Shown piece after piece: positions 35,757 through 44,383 of a stretch of DNA of 64,000 bases (the stretch's first letter is position 1; every line of letters begins with the position of its first letter). The stretch is from NCBI RefSeq assembly GCF_002443155.1, contig NZ_CP023667.1:2294001-2358000 (forward strand), written 5' to 3'. The position numbers and the translations under genes are program-made. Under the pieces are notes generated by a model. That model was not told the origin of the DNA and made no database searches. It saw only the letters and a list, made by a program, of their open reading frames with translations. This DNA is from Alcaligenes faecalis (GTDB lineage: Bacteria > Pseudomonadota > Gammaproteobacteria > Burkholderiales > Burkholderiaceae_B).

Positions 35757-37463
35757 ATGCGCAAGAACCTACCAATTACCGGCATCGAAACCGAGCTGCT
35801 GGACGAGCAGTATCTGATTTCCAAAACTGATCTGGCCGGTCGCATCATTTATGCGAACCCGGCCTTTGTCGAGGTCAGCGGGTTCAGTCGGGAAGAGCTG
35901 ATTGGCGCACCGCACAATATCGTGCGTCACCCCGATATGCCACCTGAAGTGTTTGCAGATTTGTGGCATACCCTGAAACAGGGGCGCTCATGGGTGGGCG
36001 TGGTAAAGAATCGCCGTAAAGATGGTGGTTTTTATTGGGTCCTGGCCCATGCCAGCCCGATTATTGAACAAGGCGAATTAACCGGTTTTGCGTCGGTACG
36101 TGTGCGCGCAAAAACCCAAGATATTCAAGCGGCTGAACAGTTTTATCAGGAATTGCGCGCGGGTCGAAATCGTTCGCGAACCATACGCGCTGGCCAAATT
36201 ACAGCCCGCAGCTGGCGCCGCCCTTTTGCCGGCCTTCGTTTTTTAGCCGGCCCCAGTTTGCTGGCTGCCTTTTTACGAAAAGGCCTGTTGAATCTGGGCA
36301 TTACCGGCGGGATTATTACCATGATCCTGAATACGGAAATGCCGCAACAAAGCATGATTCTGCTGGCCAGCTCCCTGGGCGTGGGCACGCTGATGATTTT
36401 GGGCTATCAGGCCGTGCTGATGCGACGCGTGTTGGGATCGTTTAAAACGGCCACGCACATTGCCCAACAGATTGCGGCAGGCAACCTGACGGTCAACACG
36501 CGTGGGCCCGCCGTAAAACAGCTGGAAACGCTGGGACAGAATCTGGATCTGATGCGCAAAAGCCTGATGAGCATCAGCACGGACGTGGACCAGAGCTGCG
36601 GAAACAATCAGCTGGTATCGCGCAAACTTTCGGACAACAGTGCTTTGCTGGAAGCACGCACTCAAGAGCAAGCCGCATCCATGCAAGAGACAACCGCCAG
36701 CATGAGCTCGTTCGGGCAGGCCGTTTTGCAAACCGCAGACAATGCCAAGGCCAGCCATGAACTGGCCAGCCGCAGTGCGGATATTGCCAGTCGTGGCAAT
36801 GAGGCGGTGCAAAAAGTCAGCTCGTCCATGCAACAGATTCTGGAAAGCTCGCAGCATATTGGCAATATTGTGTCGATGATCAATAACATCGCCTTTCAAA
36901 CCAATATTTTGTCAATCAACGCCTCGATTGAGTCTGCGCGGGCCGGGGAAGCCGGTAAAGGGTTTGCCGTAGTCGCCTCTGCCGTTCGTTCGCTGGCCCA
37001 GCAAGCGGCCGAAGCGGCGGATGAAATCAAGCAGTTGGTCACGGAAACCCAGACGCTCAGTGCTGAGGGAGCGGACCATGCTGCCCATGCCGGTCAAACC
37101 ATGCAGGAGATTCTGACTTCGGTCTCTGAAGTGGCTGGTTTGATGGGTGAAATTTCTGCTGCCACCAGCGAGCAAAGCATTGGCTTGGGCCAATTGACCC
37201 AGGCCTTGAAACAGGTGGACCAAATTACCAGTGACAATGCCGCCCTGGTCCATGACTTGAGTGAAACCGCTCAGGAACTGAATCAGAACGGAGCCGAGCT
37301 GCAAGAGGCTATCAGCGTGCTGAATCATGGAGACAGTGCGCACAGCCACAAGCCCACTCGCTCCTCTACCCCCCTGGTTCTGGCCCCGGTTGTGAATATG
37401 GATGCCGCTCGTCGCCGACCCGTCCATCCGGGCCGACTGCGACAATTGGCATCCAGCACCTAG
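35757..37463 (+). CDS. aer: Aer-like PAS chemoreceptor (energy/oxygen taxis)
   Basis: 568 residues. The N-terminal PAS domain closely resembles E. coli Aer, with IYANPAFVEVSGFSREELIG, the FAD-contact stretch APHNIVRHPDMP and GRSWVGVVKNRRKDGGFYWV. A membrane hairpin follows (~180-225), then a HAMP-like region and the MCP signalling domain with the conserved tip VSMINNIAFQTNILSINASIESARAGEAGKGFAVVA, written here in part. No periplasmic sensor domain and no NWETF tail. Expected to sense redox state through FAD and steer flagellar motility via CheA/CheW, which are not in this window. RBS is weak (GGGAAAGGCT). Confidence 0.88.
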   Translation: MRKNLPITGIETELLDEQYLISKTDLAGRIIYANPAFVEVSGFSREELIGAPHNIVRHPDMPPEVFADLWHTLKQGRSWVGVVKNRRKDGGFYWVLAHASPIIEQGELTGFASVRVRAKTQDIQAAEQFYQELRAGRNRSRTIRAGQITARSWRRPFAGLRFLAGPSLLAAFLRKGLLNLGITGGIITMILNTEMPQQSMILLASSLGVGTLMILGYQAVLMRRVLGSFKTATHIAQQIAAGNLTVNTRGPAVKQLETLGQNLDLMRKSLMSISTDVDQSCGNNQLVSRKLSDNSALLEARTQEQAASMQETTASMSSFGQAVLQTADNAKASHELASRSADIASRGNEAVQKVSSSMQQILESSQHIGNIVSMINNIAFQTNILSINASIESARAGEAGKGFAVVASAVRSLAQQAAEAADEIKQLVTETQTLSAEGADHAAHAGQTMQEILTSVSEVAGLMGEISAATSEQSIGLGQLTQALKQVDQITSDNAALVHDLSETAQELNQNGAELQEAISVLNHGDSAHSHKPTRSSTPLVLAPVVNMDAARRRPVHPGRLRQLASST

Positions 37464-37468
37464 ATTCG

Positions 37469-38044
37469 CTAGAAGCTCAAGCTTTCAGCGCCTCCCAGCA
37501 GAGCCAGCACACCCAGCACGGCAAAGATACAGGCAGCAATCCGATGTACCAGCTGAGTAGGCAAACGGCGGGCGATACGCTCGCCGAACAAGACAGCGGG
37601 GGCATTGGCCAGCATCATGCCCAAGGTCGTGCCCAGTACCACCAGACCGAATTCCTGATATTTAGCAGCCAAGGCAACGGTGGCGATCTGGGTCTTGTCG
37701 CCCATCTCGGCCAGAAAAAAGGTCACCAGCGTCGTGCCGAAAACGCCAAAGCGGGTACGGGTGGCTTCGGCATCGTCGATCTTGTCGGGAATCAGAATCC
37801 AGATAGCCATGGCCAGGAAAGAAATACCCAGCACCCAGCGCAGTACTTCAGGGTCCAGCAAAGCAGGAACCCAGGCACCAATGGCACCGGCCAGACCATG
37901 ATTGACTAAGGTTGCTATGAAAATAGCGAGAATGATGGGCCAAGGGCGTTTGTAGCGGGCTGCGAGAATAAAGGCCAGCAACTGGGTTTTGTCCCCAATT
38001 TCCGCCAAGGCAACCACACCCGTGGAGATAAACAGCGCTTCCAT
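37469..38044 (-). CDS. GDT1/UPF0016-family cation (manganese) exporter
   Basis: 191 residues, six membrane helices in two inverted halves, each with the family motif: VALAEIGDKTQLLAF near the N-terminus and FFLAEMGDKTQIATV in the middle. Bacterial members (MneA/Mnx type) export Mn2+. ATG 38044 follows AGGAG. The mRNA leader carries a yybP-ykoY manganese riboswitch, which directly supports the Mn assignment. Convergent with and only 5 bp from the chemoreceptor gene. Confidence 0.92.
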   Translation of the reverse strand: MEALFISTGVVALAEIGDKTQLLAFILAARYKRPWPIILAIFIATLVNHGLAGAIGAWVPALLDPEVLRWVLGISFLAMAIWILIPDKIDDAEATRTRFGVFGTTLVTFFLAEMGDKTQIATVALAAKYQEFGLVVLGTTLGMMLANAPAVLFGERIARRLPTQLVHRIAACIFAVLGVLALLGGAESLSF

Positions 38045-38049
38045 AACAA

Positions 38050-38094
38050 CTCCTGGCCGGATAAGAGACAAATGACCACAAACCCTCCCGGCCA
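38050..38094 (-). promoter_or_regulatory. Stem next to the ribosome site of the Mn exporter gene
   Basis: TGGCCGG (38094-38088 on the minus strand) can pair with CCGGCCA (38060-38054), whose last base begins the AGGAG ribosome site (38054-38050). It is placed as an expression platform for the riboswitch, where folding could hide the ribosome site. Confidence 0.5.
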
Positions 38095-38107
38095 AACGCG
38101 AAGGTCC

Positions 38108-38216
38108 ATGGTCAAAAGTCTTGCCAGGCTAGTTGCTATCAGCGCCATGACCCTGTGTAGGCCAAGTATGTTGACGCTGATCTTCGGTAATCCGAAGCGG
38201 CTACTCCCTAATGACG
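38108..38216 (-). promoter_or_regulatory. yybP-ykoY manganese riboswitch
   Basis: On the minus strand the leader of the GDT1 gene holds the hallmarks of this class in order: TAGGGAGTAGCCGC near 38210, a short hairpin CTTCGGATTACCGAAG (38198-38183), GCGTCAACATACTTGGCC (about 38176-38159), and the closing GCCTGGCAAGACTTTTGAC. The GGGAGTAGC and GTCAACATACT blocks form the Mn2+-binding core. The 5' boundary overlaps the divergent promoter region; ends are approximate. Confidence 0.85.
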
Positions 38217-38312
38217 AAGCGCATCGTAGCCCATATTAAAGCGCCTGTCCAATCGGGACGTTTTCAACGCACAGGAAGTACACTTGCTTATTTCCACGCT
38301 TTCACCTTACGC

Positions 38313-39875
38313 ATGACTGCCCAAACCCCAGCATCAGGCAAGCCCGACACCTACCAGCGCTATGTGCTGCTGTATCTGTTATTCATGATTTTGTTGTGGT
38401 CCGTTTTGATGGCCATTAGCCACAAAGCGCCCGACCTGGACGGCATGGAAGAGCTGGTCTGGTCGGCCAGTTTCGAGCTGGGCTATTTGAAACACCCCCC
38501 CTTCCCTTCATGGGTGATGGCCGCCCTGACTAGCGTAGTCGGGCGCCAAGCGTGGTTGACCTTTGCGGCGGGCATGACAGCCTCGGTGCTGGGGCTGTGG
38601 TTTATCTGGAAACTGGCCTGCGAGTTCCTGAACCCCGAACGCGCCTTCATGGTCTTGCTGATTAGTTCTGTCAGTATTTACTTTTCCTTGCGCGGCACCA
38701 TTTTTAATCACAACACCGCACAACTGTGGTCAGTCACCGCCGCAACCTGGTTTTTCTACCGCGCCAGCCGGGATCAGAAACCGGCAGACTGGTTGTGGCT
38801 GGGCGCAGTCGCTGCGCTGTCTACCGTCACAAAATACAGCGCCGTCATTCTGTTCACCGCCTTCTTTTTGTATTTCCTGCGCAGCGGGATGTGGCGTCAA
38901 CGGCAAACATGGATAGGGCTGGGCCTGGCCCTGCTGGCTTATGTGCTGGTGCTCTCTCCCCACCTGTACTGGCTGGTAAAACACGATTTCGCCCCCTTCC
39001 GTTATATGGATGGTTCCCTAGAAACGCATACCCGCTGGGAGGCCTACAAGGAATTGCTGGCTTTTAGCCTGGACCAGTTGGGCCGGCTCAGCCCCATGGT
39101 TGTAGCCATGATTGCGCTGGGTGTCTGGAACCGTCGCGACAAGAACAAGCAGGCACCTTCGGATACAGCCCTGCAAAACAAGCAGCGCTATGCCGACGAT
39201 ATTTCCCGCAGCGACAAGCAATTCCTGCTGTGGGTGGGCCTGACTCCCATCGTCAGCACGGTCCTGATTTCAGCCATTATGGGTACCCGCCTGGTCGCTT
39301 CCTGGGCGACAACCTTCTTTGTTTTATATGGTTTTTTTGCCTTGTGGATCATGCATGGCCAGGACAAGATCCAGCTGCGTCGCGTAGCCATTATTGTGAT
39401 CGTGCTGCAGATTTTGCTGGCATCGGGTTACGCCCTGGCTCGCGGACCACTGGCCTGGCATAAAGGCCGGGACTCTCGCTCCACTTTCCCTGGCCCGGAG
39501 GTGTCTGCCCAGATGCAAGCCATCTGGAAAAAGCATATGCCGGGCATTCCCCTGAAGGTCGTGGTGGCGGATACCTGGCTGGGAGGCAATATTGCTGTTC
39601 ATGCAGGCCAGGATGTAATGGTCTTTATTGATGCCGACCCTGCCGCATCCCCTTGGTTAAAACTGCCCCAGGACATGGAATGCGGGGCCCTGATTGTGTA
39701 CAGCATTCAGACCCGTGGGAAACCTCCGGCATCCTTGCTCGAGCTGTACGAACAAGCCCCTATCAAGGGACAGGCCGAGCAGCGCTGGTCCTCCGAGCGC
39801 AGCCCCATGATTGATCTGAACTGGGCAATTCTGCCCGCACAAAGCAGCTGCCCCTTTGCAGCGGCTGCCCGCTAA
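38313..39875 (+). CDS. ArnT-like membrane glycosyltransferase (GT39/GT83 family)
   Basis: 520 residues with about eleven membrane helices in the N-terminal 400 and a soluble C-terminal part. Typical features: DGMEELVWSASFELGYLKHPPFPSW in the first periplasmic loop (acidic residue pair and HPP, as in PMT_2-type enzymes using polyprenyl-phosphate sugars) and NHNTAQLWSV. The acceptor is unknown; lipid A or a glycan is possible. ATG 38313 is chosen because the earlier ATG at 38211 overlaps the 5' end of the divergent riboswitch and its promoter region. Confidence 0.82.
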   Translation: MTAQTPASGKPDTYQRYVLLYLLFMILLWSVLMAISHKAPDLDGMEELVWSASFELGYLKHPPFPSWVMAALTSVVGRQAWLTFAAGMTASVLGLWFIWKLACEFLNPERAFMVLLISSVSIYFSLRGTIFNHNTAQLWSVTAATWFFYRASRDQKPADWLWLGAVAALSTVTKYSAVILFTAFFLYFLRSGMWRQRQTWIGLGLALLAYVLVLSPHLYWLVKHDFAPFRYMDGSLETHTRWEAYKELLAFSLDQLGRLSPMVVAMIALGVWNRRDKNKQAPSDTALQNKQRYADDISRSDKQFLLWVGLTPIVSTVLISAIMGTRLVASWATTFFVLYGFFALWIMHGQDKIQLRRVAIIVIVLQILLASGYALARGPLAWHKGRDSRSTFPGPEVSAQMQAIWKKHMPGIPLKVVVADTWLGGNIAVHAGQDVMVFIDADPAASPWLKLPQDMECGALIVYSIQTRGKPPASLLELYEQAPIKGQAEQRWSSERSPMIDLNWAILPAQSSCPFAAAAR

Positions 39876-39880
39876 ACCGC

Positions 39881-40789
39881 TTAAATCTTGGGGTGATGCA
39901 CAGGCAGTTGCTCACCCAGATAATCCAGAAAATGCCGTACCGCCGGGGCCATGCCTCGGCGGGAGGCAAACACGGCGTGAATAATCCCCGGCAAGGGTGC
40001 CCACTGCGGCAGGACTTGCACCAAACGTCCGGCTTTCAAGGCATCGCAGCACATATAGTCGGGCAAAATACCCACGCCTATGCCTTGCTCTACCCCTTCA
40101 CGCAAAGTCAGCAAATCCGAGGCCATATAGCGTGGCCGGTGCGTCACCGTCAGGCTGGCTCCCTCGGGACCGTACAATTCCCATTCGTTTTGACCTTGCC
40201 GAGCCGACATGGCCACCGTAGGCAGCTTAATCAAATCTGCCGGGCCGCGTACCGGATCAAAGCGCGCCAGCAGCTCAGGCTGGGCAACCAGAATCGCCCC
40301 TGTCTCCCCCAGGCGTTTCACAATATAGCTGGCACTATCACTTAAGGTAGTGCGGACGCGCAACGCCACATCAATCCCGTCGGCCACCGGATCAACGACC
40401 CGGTTGCTGACTTCCACCTCCAGCTCGACCTGAGGATAACGGATCAAGAATTGAGCGAATACGGTCGACAAGACCGTATGGGCCAAGGTAACCGGGCAAC
40501 TGATGCGCAAAAGGCCACGTGGCTCTTGCTGCACTTGTGCAACGGCGGCATAAGCCGCTTCGGCCTCGTCACGCATGGCCTGGCAATGGCGCAGGAATAC
40601 CTCTCCGGCAGGAGTCAGAGACAAGCTACGCGTCGTGCGTTGCAACAAGCGCACACCGACTTCTGCCTCCAGGCGGCTAAGACGTCGCGATACCCGCGAT
40701 GGCGGCATACCCAGGTGTCGGGCGGCAGCACTGAACCCGCCGCGTTGCACCACTTCGGTAAACAGCACCATGTCATTTAAGTCATACAT
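39881..40789 (-). CDS. LysR-family transcriptional regulator
   Basis: 302 residues. HTH: DMVLFTEVVQRGGFSAAARHLGMPPSRVSRRLSRLE is visible in part, then VGVRLLQRTTRSLSLTPAGEVFL; effector domain from residue ~90 (GLLRISCPVTLAHT). Resembles the DsdC/AaeR-like group that often regulates quinone- or aromatic-linked enzymes. Divergent from azoR with 125 bp between starts, so azoR is the probable target. Confidence 0.9.
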   Translation of the reverse strand: MYDLNDMVLFTEVVQRGGFSAAARHLGMPPSRVSRRLSRLEAEVGVRLLQRTTRSLSLTPAGEVFLRHCQAMRDEAEAAYAAVAQVQQEPRGLLRISCPVTLAHTVLSTVFAQFLIRYPQVELEVEVSNRVVDPVADGIDVALRVRTTLSDSASYIVKRLGETGAILVAQPELLARFDPVRGPADLIKLPTVAMSARQGQNEWELYGPEGASLTVTHRPRYMASDLLTLREGVEQGIGVGILPDYMCCDALKAGRLVQVLPQWAPLPGIIHAVFASRRGMAPAVRHFLDYLGEQLPVHHPKI

Positions 40790-40914
40790 ACAGGGATGTT
40801 TTCCAGGATTACAGACAAAATTAGAATAATCTTTCTCAGAAAAACCGGCTTATCAAAGGTATGGGCATCAAACATAATGACACCATTCCTTCATCGCTTT
40901 GGACACCAAACATC

Positions 40915-41541
40915 ATGAAACTGCTACACGTAGACTCCAGTATCACCGGCGCCAACTCCGTTTCCCGCGAACTTTCGCAATTTGTGGTTGATCAGCTGCG
41001 CCAGCAAAACGATCAAGTCCAAGTGGAGCATGTAGATCTGGCCCTGAACCCGCCACCTCACTTCTCGGCTGACTCCCTGGGCATGCGCCTGGGTCTGGAC
41101 CCCGCCACACTGAGCGAGCGTCAGCGCGCCGAGAACGCCATCACCGAACAATACCTGAACCAGTTCCTGGCCTCGGACGTTGTGGTAATTGGCGCCCCCT
41201 TCTACAACTTCACCATCCCCAGCCAGCTGAAAGCCTGGATGGACCGTCTGGCCCAGGCTGGCCGCACTTTCCGCTACACCAGCAATGGCCCTGAAGGTCT
41301 GGCTGGCGACAAAACGGTTTATCTGGTTCTGAGCCGTGGCGGCATCTACTCCGAGTCGGAGCAGGGCCAGGCCATGGAACACCAGGAAAGCTATCTGCGC
41401 GTGATGTTCGGCTTCATGGGTGTGACCGACCTGCGTATTGTGTACGCCGAAGGTCTGGGCAAGACCCCAGAGCTGCGTGATCAGATTGTAGAAAACGCCA
41501 AAGCCAGTGTCAGCGCCTTGCTGGAAAAGAGCGTTGCCTAA
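40915..41541 (+). CDS. azoR: FMN-dependent NADH:quinone/azo reductase AzoR
   Basis: 208 residues of the flavodoxin-like AzoR family: KLLHVDSSITGANSVSREL at the N-terminus (FMN phosphate loop), APFYNFTIPSQLKAWMDRL and LVLSRGGIYSE (FMN isoalloxazine contacts). Reduces quinones and azo compounds by two electrons, protecting against electrophiles. ATG 40915 chosen; an earlier in-frame ATG at 40861 would place the start in the divergent promoter. A terminator follows at 41637. Confidence 0.92.
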   Translation: MKLLHVDSSITGANSVSRELSQFVVDQLRQQNDQVQVEHVDLALNPPPHFSADSLGMRLGLDPATLSERQRAENAITEQYLNQFLASDVVVIGAPFYNFTIPSQLKAWMDRLAQAGRTFRYTSNGPEGLAGDKTVYLVLSRGGIYSESEQGQAMEHQESYLRVMFGFMGVTDLRIVYAEGLGKTPELRDQIVENAKASVSALLEKSVA

Positions 41542-41636
41542 AGCAGAGAAGGCCTGGTTCGACCAAGCCCTGACTGTTTAGTTCTGCCAGACCGGGCATC
41601 AACCGCTTCAACGGCCAAGCCTGAGCCGGCACGCCT

Positions 41637-41686
41637 AAAGCCCAATCCGACATCCATACGAGGACTCGGATTGGGCTTTATTTTTT
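41637..41686 (+). terminator. Intrinsic terminator after azoR
   Basis: AAAGCCCAATCCGA (41637-41650), 15-nt loop, TCGGATTGGGCTTT (41666-41679), then A and T6. Confidence 0.9.
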
Positions 41687-41859
41687 GAGCTTGCGCGACC
41701 ATTGCCTGCCCAGGCACAAGAGCTTGGACCCTATGCACACGGGACAATTGATATTGACCGTGCTTTGCCAAGCGATTCCACGGTTGGACAGGCAAACCTT
41801 GTGCACTGGCATGCCATCCACGACCAGCAGGCCAATTACGAAACACTGAATTTTCACCA

Positions 41860-41895
41860 ACGCAAAACACAAAGGGCCAATGCATGGCCCTTTGT
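41860..41895 (-). terminator. Intrinsic terminator after ribA
   Basis: ACAAAGGGCC (41869-41878), 7-nt loop, GGCCCTTTGT (41886-41895); on the minus strand followed by GTTTTGCG. Confidence 0.75.
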
Positions 41896-41958
41896 TCTGG
41901 TAGCGATCAAGAGAGGATCAAGCCAGGACAGGATCCCCCCCCTGACCGCCCCTCTTTT

Positions 41959-42630
41959 TTATTCGTCCGTTTCCAGCCAATGGCCCAAACGCAGACGCTT
42001 GGTATTGAGGTAAGCCTCGTTAAAGGGATTGCCTTCGATTTGGTGCGGCACGCGCTCCACCACATCAATACCAATATCCTGCAAGGTTTTTACCTTGCGC
42101 GGATTATTGGTCATCAAGCGCAGTTTCTGGATGCCAACGTGCTCCAGCATATCCTTGCAAATATCGTAGCGACGCATGTCCGCCGGGAAACCCAGCTTCT
42201 CGTTGGCCTCTACCGTATCGGCGCCCTGATCTTGCAAGTTGTACGCACGAATCTTGTTCACCAGACCGATGCCCCGCCCTTCCTGGCGCAAATACATCAG
42301 GGCGCCCCGGCCCGCTGTGGCAATACGCTCCAGTGCCAGCTGCAGTTGGGGGCCGCAATCGCAGCGCAGGCTGAACAAGGCGTCCCCTGTCAGGCATTCG
42401 GAGTGCACACGGGCCAGGACAGGCTCACCATCGGCCACGTCCCCCAGCGTTAACAAGACGTGTTCTTTTTGATTGCTGCGCTCTACAAATACATGGATTT
42501 GAAAGACAGCCCAGGGAGTCGGCAAACGGCTGGAACTGACATAGTCCAATAAGGCACCGGGTTTGACCTGCTGGGCAGCAGGCGCGGAGCCCGATTCTGA
42601 CGCCAATGCGGCATCTGGGATGGATTGCAT
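41959..42630 (-). CDS. ribA: GTP cyclohydrolase II
   Basis: 223 residues; first committed step of riboflavin synthesis, opening GTP to the diaminopyrimidine. The zinc site is intact: [19 protein letters not shown] (three Cys), followed by [17 protein letters not shown] with the catalytic region, and [16 protein letters not shown] 42630 was preferred to an upstream start at 42681 that adds 17 residues. There is no RFN-type riboswitch in the leader. The ~30-residue N-terminal stretch before the domain is variable in this family. Confidence 0.93.
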   Translation of the reverse strand: MQSIPDAALASESGSAPAAQQVKPGALLDYVSSSRLPTPWAVFQIHVFVERSNQKEHVLLTLGDVADGEPVLARVHSECLTGDALFSLRCDCGPQLQLALERIATAGRGALMYLRQEGRGIGLVNKIRAYNLQDQGADTVEANEKLGFPADMRRYDICKDMLEHVGIQKLRLMTNNPRKVKTLQDIGIDVVERVPHQIEGNPFNEAYLNTKRLRLGHWLETDE

Positions 42631-42940
42631 AATGAGTCTCTGCTGCGGCGAAGAAATGCGGCTTGGCCCCAACCGGGGCAACTCAGCAATGATAGCCCAA
42701 TTCAGTCCGTTTCTTTAAGCCTGGGACAAGATGCTTTTAAGGACTAATTTCGCCTGTTTATCCGTGGCACAAGAGTGAAACAATCACCTTATGTGCCTAT
42801 CCTTATAGCGAAAAGTTCTGCGATCCGGTATTCTACGCAACAAGAAAATACATAAAATGTTATGAAACTTACAAATACAGATGATCCATGGCGCTTTGTG
42901 TTTTTCACTGAGCCCTGATCATCCTCAAACTTGATAGATC
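42631..42940. other. Intergenic region between divergent ribA and a secreted protein gene
   Basis: About 310 bp. AT-rich near 42840-42880. I looked for an FMN riboswitch and saw none of its conserved blocks. No coding frame is supported. Confidence 0.4.
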
Positions 42941-43453
42941 ATGCGCGCCCCTAAGGTCTTTATTCGCCATGTTGTGATTGGGCTATCCTTGGCCCTGCAA
43001 CCGTTTGTCGCCCATAGTGCGGCAAGTCAGACCTGGCCTCAGCCTCCCTCACAGCTAAGCCTGGATAGCCCCTATGGCACGCTGCAGGTAAGCCAAAGCG
43101 ATTATGTCTATGAAGCACAATTGCAACTGGACGCGAAAATCATCGCCCCGGAACTCAAGGGCCTGATCAATATTCCCTATGCTTTCAAGCAGTCCAATAA
43201 TCAGACGGCCCTGATTTCCGTCGACAATGGTCTGGGCGGTTGCTCGATCAATTATCACTGGGTCACCGTGTCCTCCAAGGGCTACACCGTCTCGCCCGCC
43301 TTTGGCTCGTGCAGCGCTCAAATTCGGGTACGCCATCACGGCCGCACCCTGATCATGGAAACGCCCAGCCTGGATAATCCGGCCTTGATCGACGAGTACC
43401 GCTACGACGGCCGCAAGATCAGTTTGCGCAAGCGTCGTCAAAGCGTGCAATAA
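42941..43453 (+). CDS. Secreted protein of unknown function
   Basis: 170 residues. Residues 1-~27 form a signal peptide (basic start, hydrophobic core VIGLSLALQPFV, AHSAAS cleavage area). The rest is predicted as mainly beta strands with two cysteines (GGCSINYHW and GSCSAQIR) about 25 residues apart that could form a disulfide in the periplasm. A basic tail ends in RKRRQSVQ. I do not recognise the family. It precedes the cytochrome b561 gene by under 80 bp, but a TATAAT element lies between them, so they may be transcribed separately. Confidence 0.75.
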   Translation: MRAPKVFIRHVVIGLSLALQPFVAHSAASQTWPQPPSQLSLDSPYGTLQVSQSDYVYEAQLQLDAKIIAPELKGLINIPYAFKQSNNQTALISVDNGLGGCSINYHWVTVSSKGYTVSPAFGSCSAQIRVRHHGRTLIMETPSLDNPALIDEYRYDGRKISLRKRRQSVQ

Positions 43454-43495
43454 AGGGAACCTGCAACGGAAAGCGGACTCAAACCGAACACTGAC

Positions 43496-43501
43496 TATAA
43501 T
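43496..43501 (+). promoter_or_regulatory. Consensus -10 element before the cytochrome b561 gene
   Basis: TATAAT preceded by TG two bases upstream; no clear -35. The transcription start would be near 43508, which favours the ATG at 43532 over the ATG at 43505. Confidence 0.45.
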
Positions 43502-43531
43502 CAGATGTCTACGTCTCTCCGGATTTTCCCT

Positions 43532-44230
43532 ATGCAAGCCTCCTCGACTCGCCCTTTACTCATCTGGGATTTACCCACCCGTTTGTTCCACTGGCTGCTG
43601 GTAATCAGCATTGTGGGCTGTTTTGTGACGATCAAAGTTGGCGGGCTGTGGATGGATTGGCACGTACGCTTTGGTCTGCTGGCGCTGGGACTGCTGGCTT
43701 TCCGACTGGTCTGGGGCTTGATCGGCGGCTACTACTCGCGCTTTAGCCATTTCCTTCCCAATCCGATACGCAGCCTGCGCTATCTGCGCGACAAGCCCGC
43801 GGTCTATCCGGGCCACAACCCGGTCGGTGCCTGGTCTGTCTGGATCATGCTGATTGTGTTTGGTTTTCAGGCTGTCTCGGGCCTGTTTGCCAACGACGAT
43901 ATCTTTACCTCTGGTCCCCTGGCTTACCTCAGCAGTGACTGGTCCAAAACCCTGACCGGTCTGCACAAGGCCAACGAATGGATCATGCTGGCGATTATCG
44001 GCTTGCATATCCTGGCTATTTTCCTGTATCGCGTGCTGGGTGGTCAGAAATTAACCAGCGTCATGGTCAAGGGCAGCATGCCCGTACCCAGCGAGCAAGC
44101 CCTGCCTGCCAGCACAGACACGTGGAAAACCCGTTTTCTCGCTCTGATCGTTGTGGCCTTGATTGCCTGGGGCGTGTATTGGATCACTGGCCTTGCACCG
44201 GCAGGCGGTGGCATGGACGACTTTATGTAA
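43532..44230 (+). CDS. Cytochrome b561-family diheme membrane protein
   Basis: 232 residues, four main membrane helices plus one near the C-terminus. Heme-ligand histidines are visible in TRLFHWLLVIS, MDWHVRFGLLALG, GLHKANEWIM and IIGLHILAIF, typical of the Ni,Fe-hydrogenase/cytochrome b561 type. It carries electrons between quinol and a soluble partner in the periplasm; partner unknown. An upstream in-frame ATG at 43505 would overlap the presumed transcription start. Confidence 0.87.
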   Translation: MQASSTRPLLIWDLPTRLFHWLLVISIVGCFVTIKVGGLWMDWHVRFGLLALGLLAFRLVWGLIGGYYSRFSHFLPNPIRSLRYLRDKPAVYPGHNPVGAWSVWIMLIVFGFQAVSGLFANDDIFTSGPLAYLSSDWSKTLTGLHKANEWIMLAIIGLHILAIFLYRVLGGQKLTSVMVKGSMPVPSEQALPASTDTWKTRFLALIVVALIAWGVYWITGLAPAGGGMDDFM

Positions 44231-44237
44231 GTCCGAC

Positions 44238-44272
44238 TTATCCCCAGAAGTTGTGAATAAACCTGGGGATAA
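44238..44272. repeat. Inverted repeat between convergent cytochrome b561 and ubiB genes
   Basis: TTATCCCCAG (44238-44247) and CTGGGGATAA (44263-44272), perfect 10-bp arms with a 15-nt spacer, 8 bp after the cytochrome stop codon. It may work as a transcript end structure although no T tract follows. Confidence 0.55.
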
Positions 44273-44383
44273 CGCGGGGACTGTTTGGGCTGAGCCGCAT
44301 TTTTACTAGCCGTCTTTTAAACTGGACGGTGACTAGCCGCTTGAGCACTCTCTGCACAAAAGGCGATGGCCTCAAGATACTTT

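Larger units (their letters stand above)
41542..41958. other. Intergenic region between convergent azoR and ribA
   Basis: About 420 bp. It contains two terminators facing each other (41637-41686 for azoR, 41860-41895 for ribA). The 170 bp between them holds no supported gene; frames here lack ribosome sites and would run across the terminators. Confidence 0.5.

Noticed and set aside
41678..41872. 64-codon minus-strand frame between azoR and ribA
   Set aside because: It would be transcribed only after the ribA terminator and lacks a ribosome site.
42631..42940. FMN riboswitch upstream of ribA
   Set aside because: None of the conserved RFN-element blocks is visible on the minus strand.
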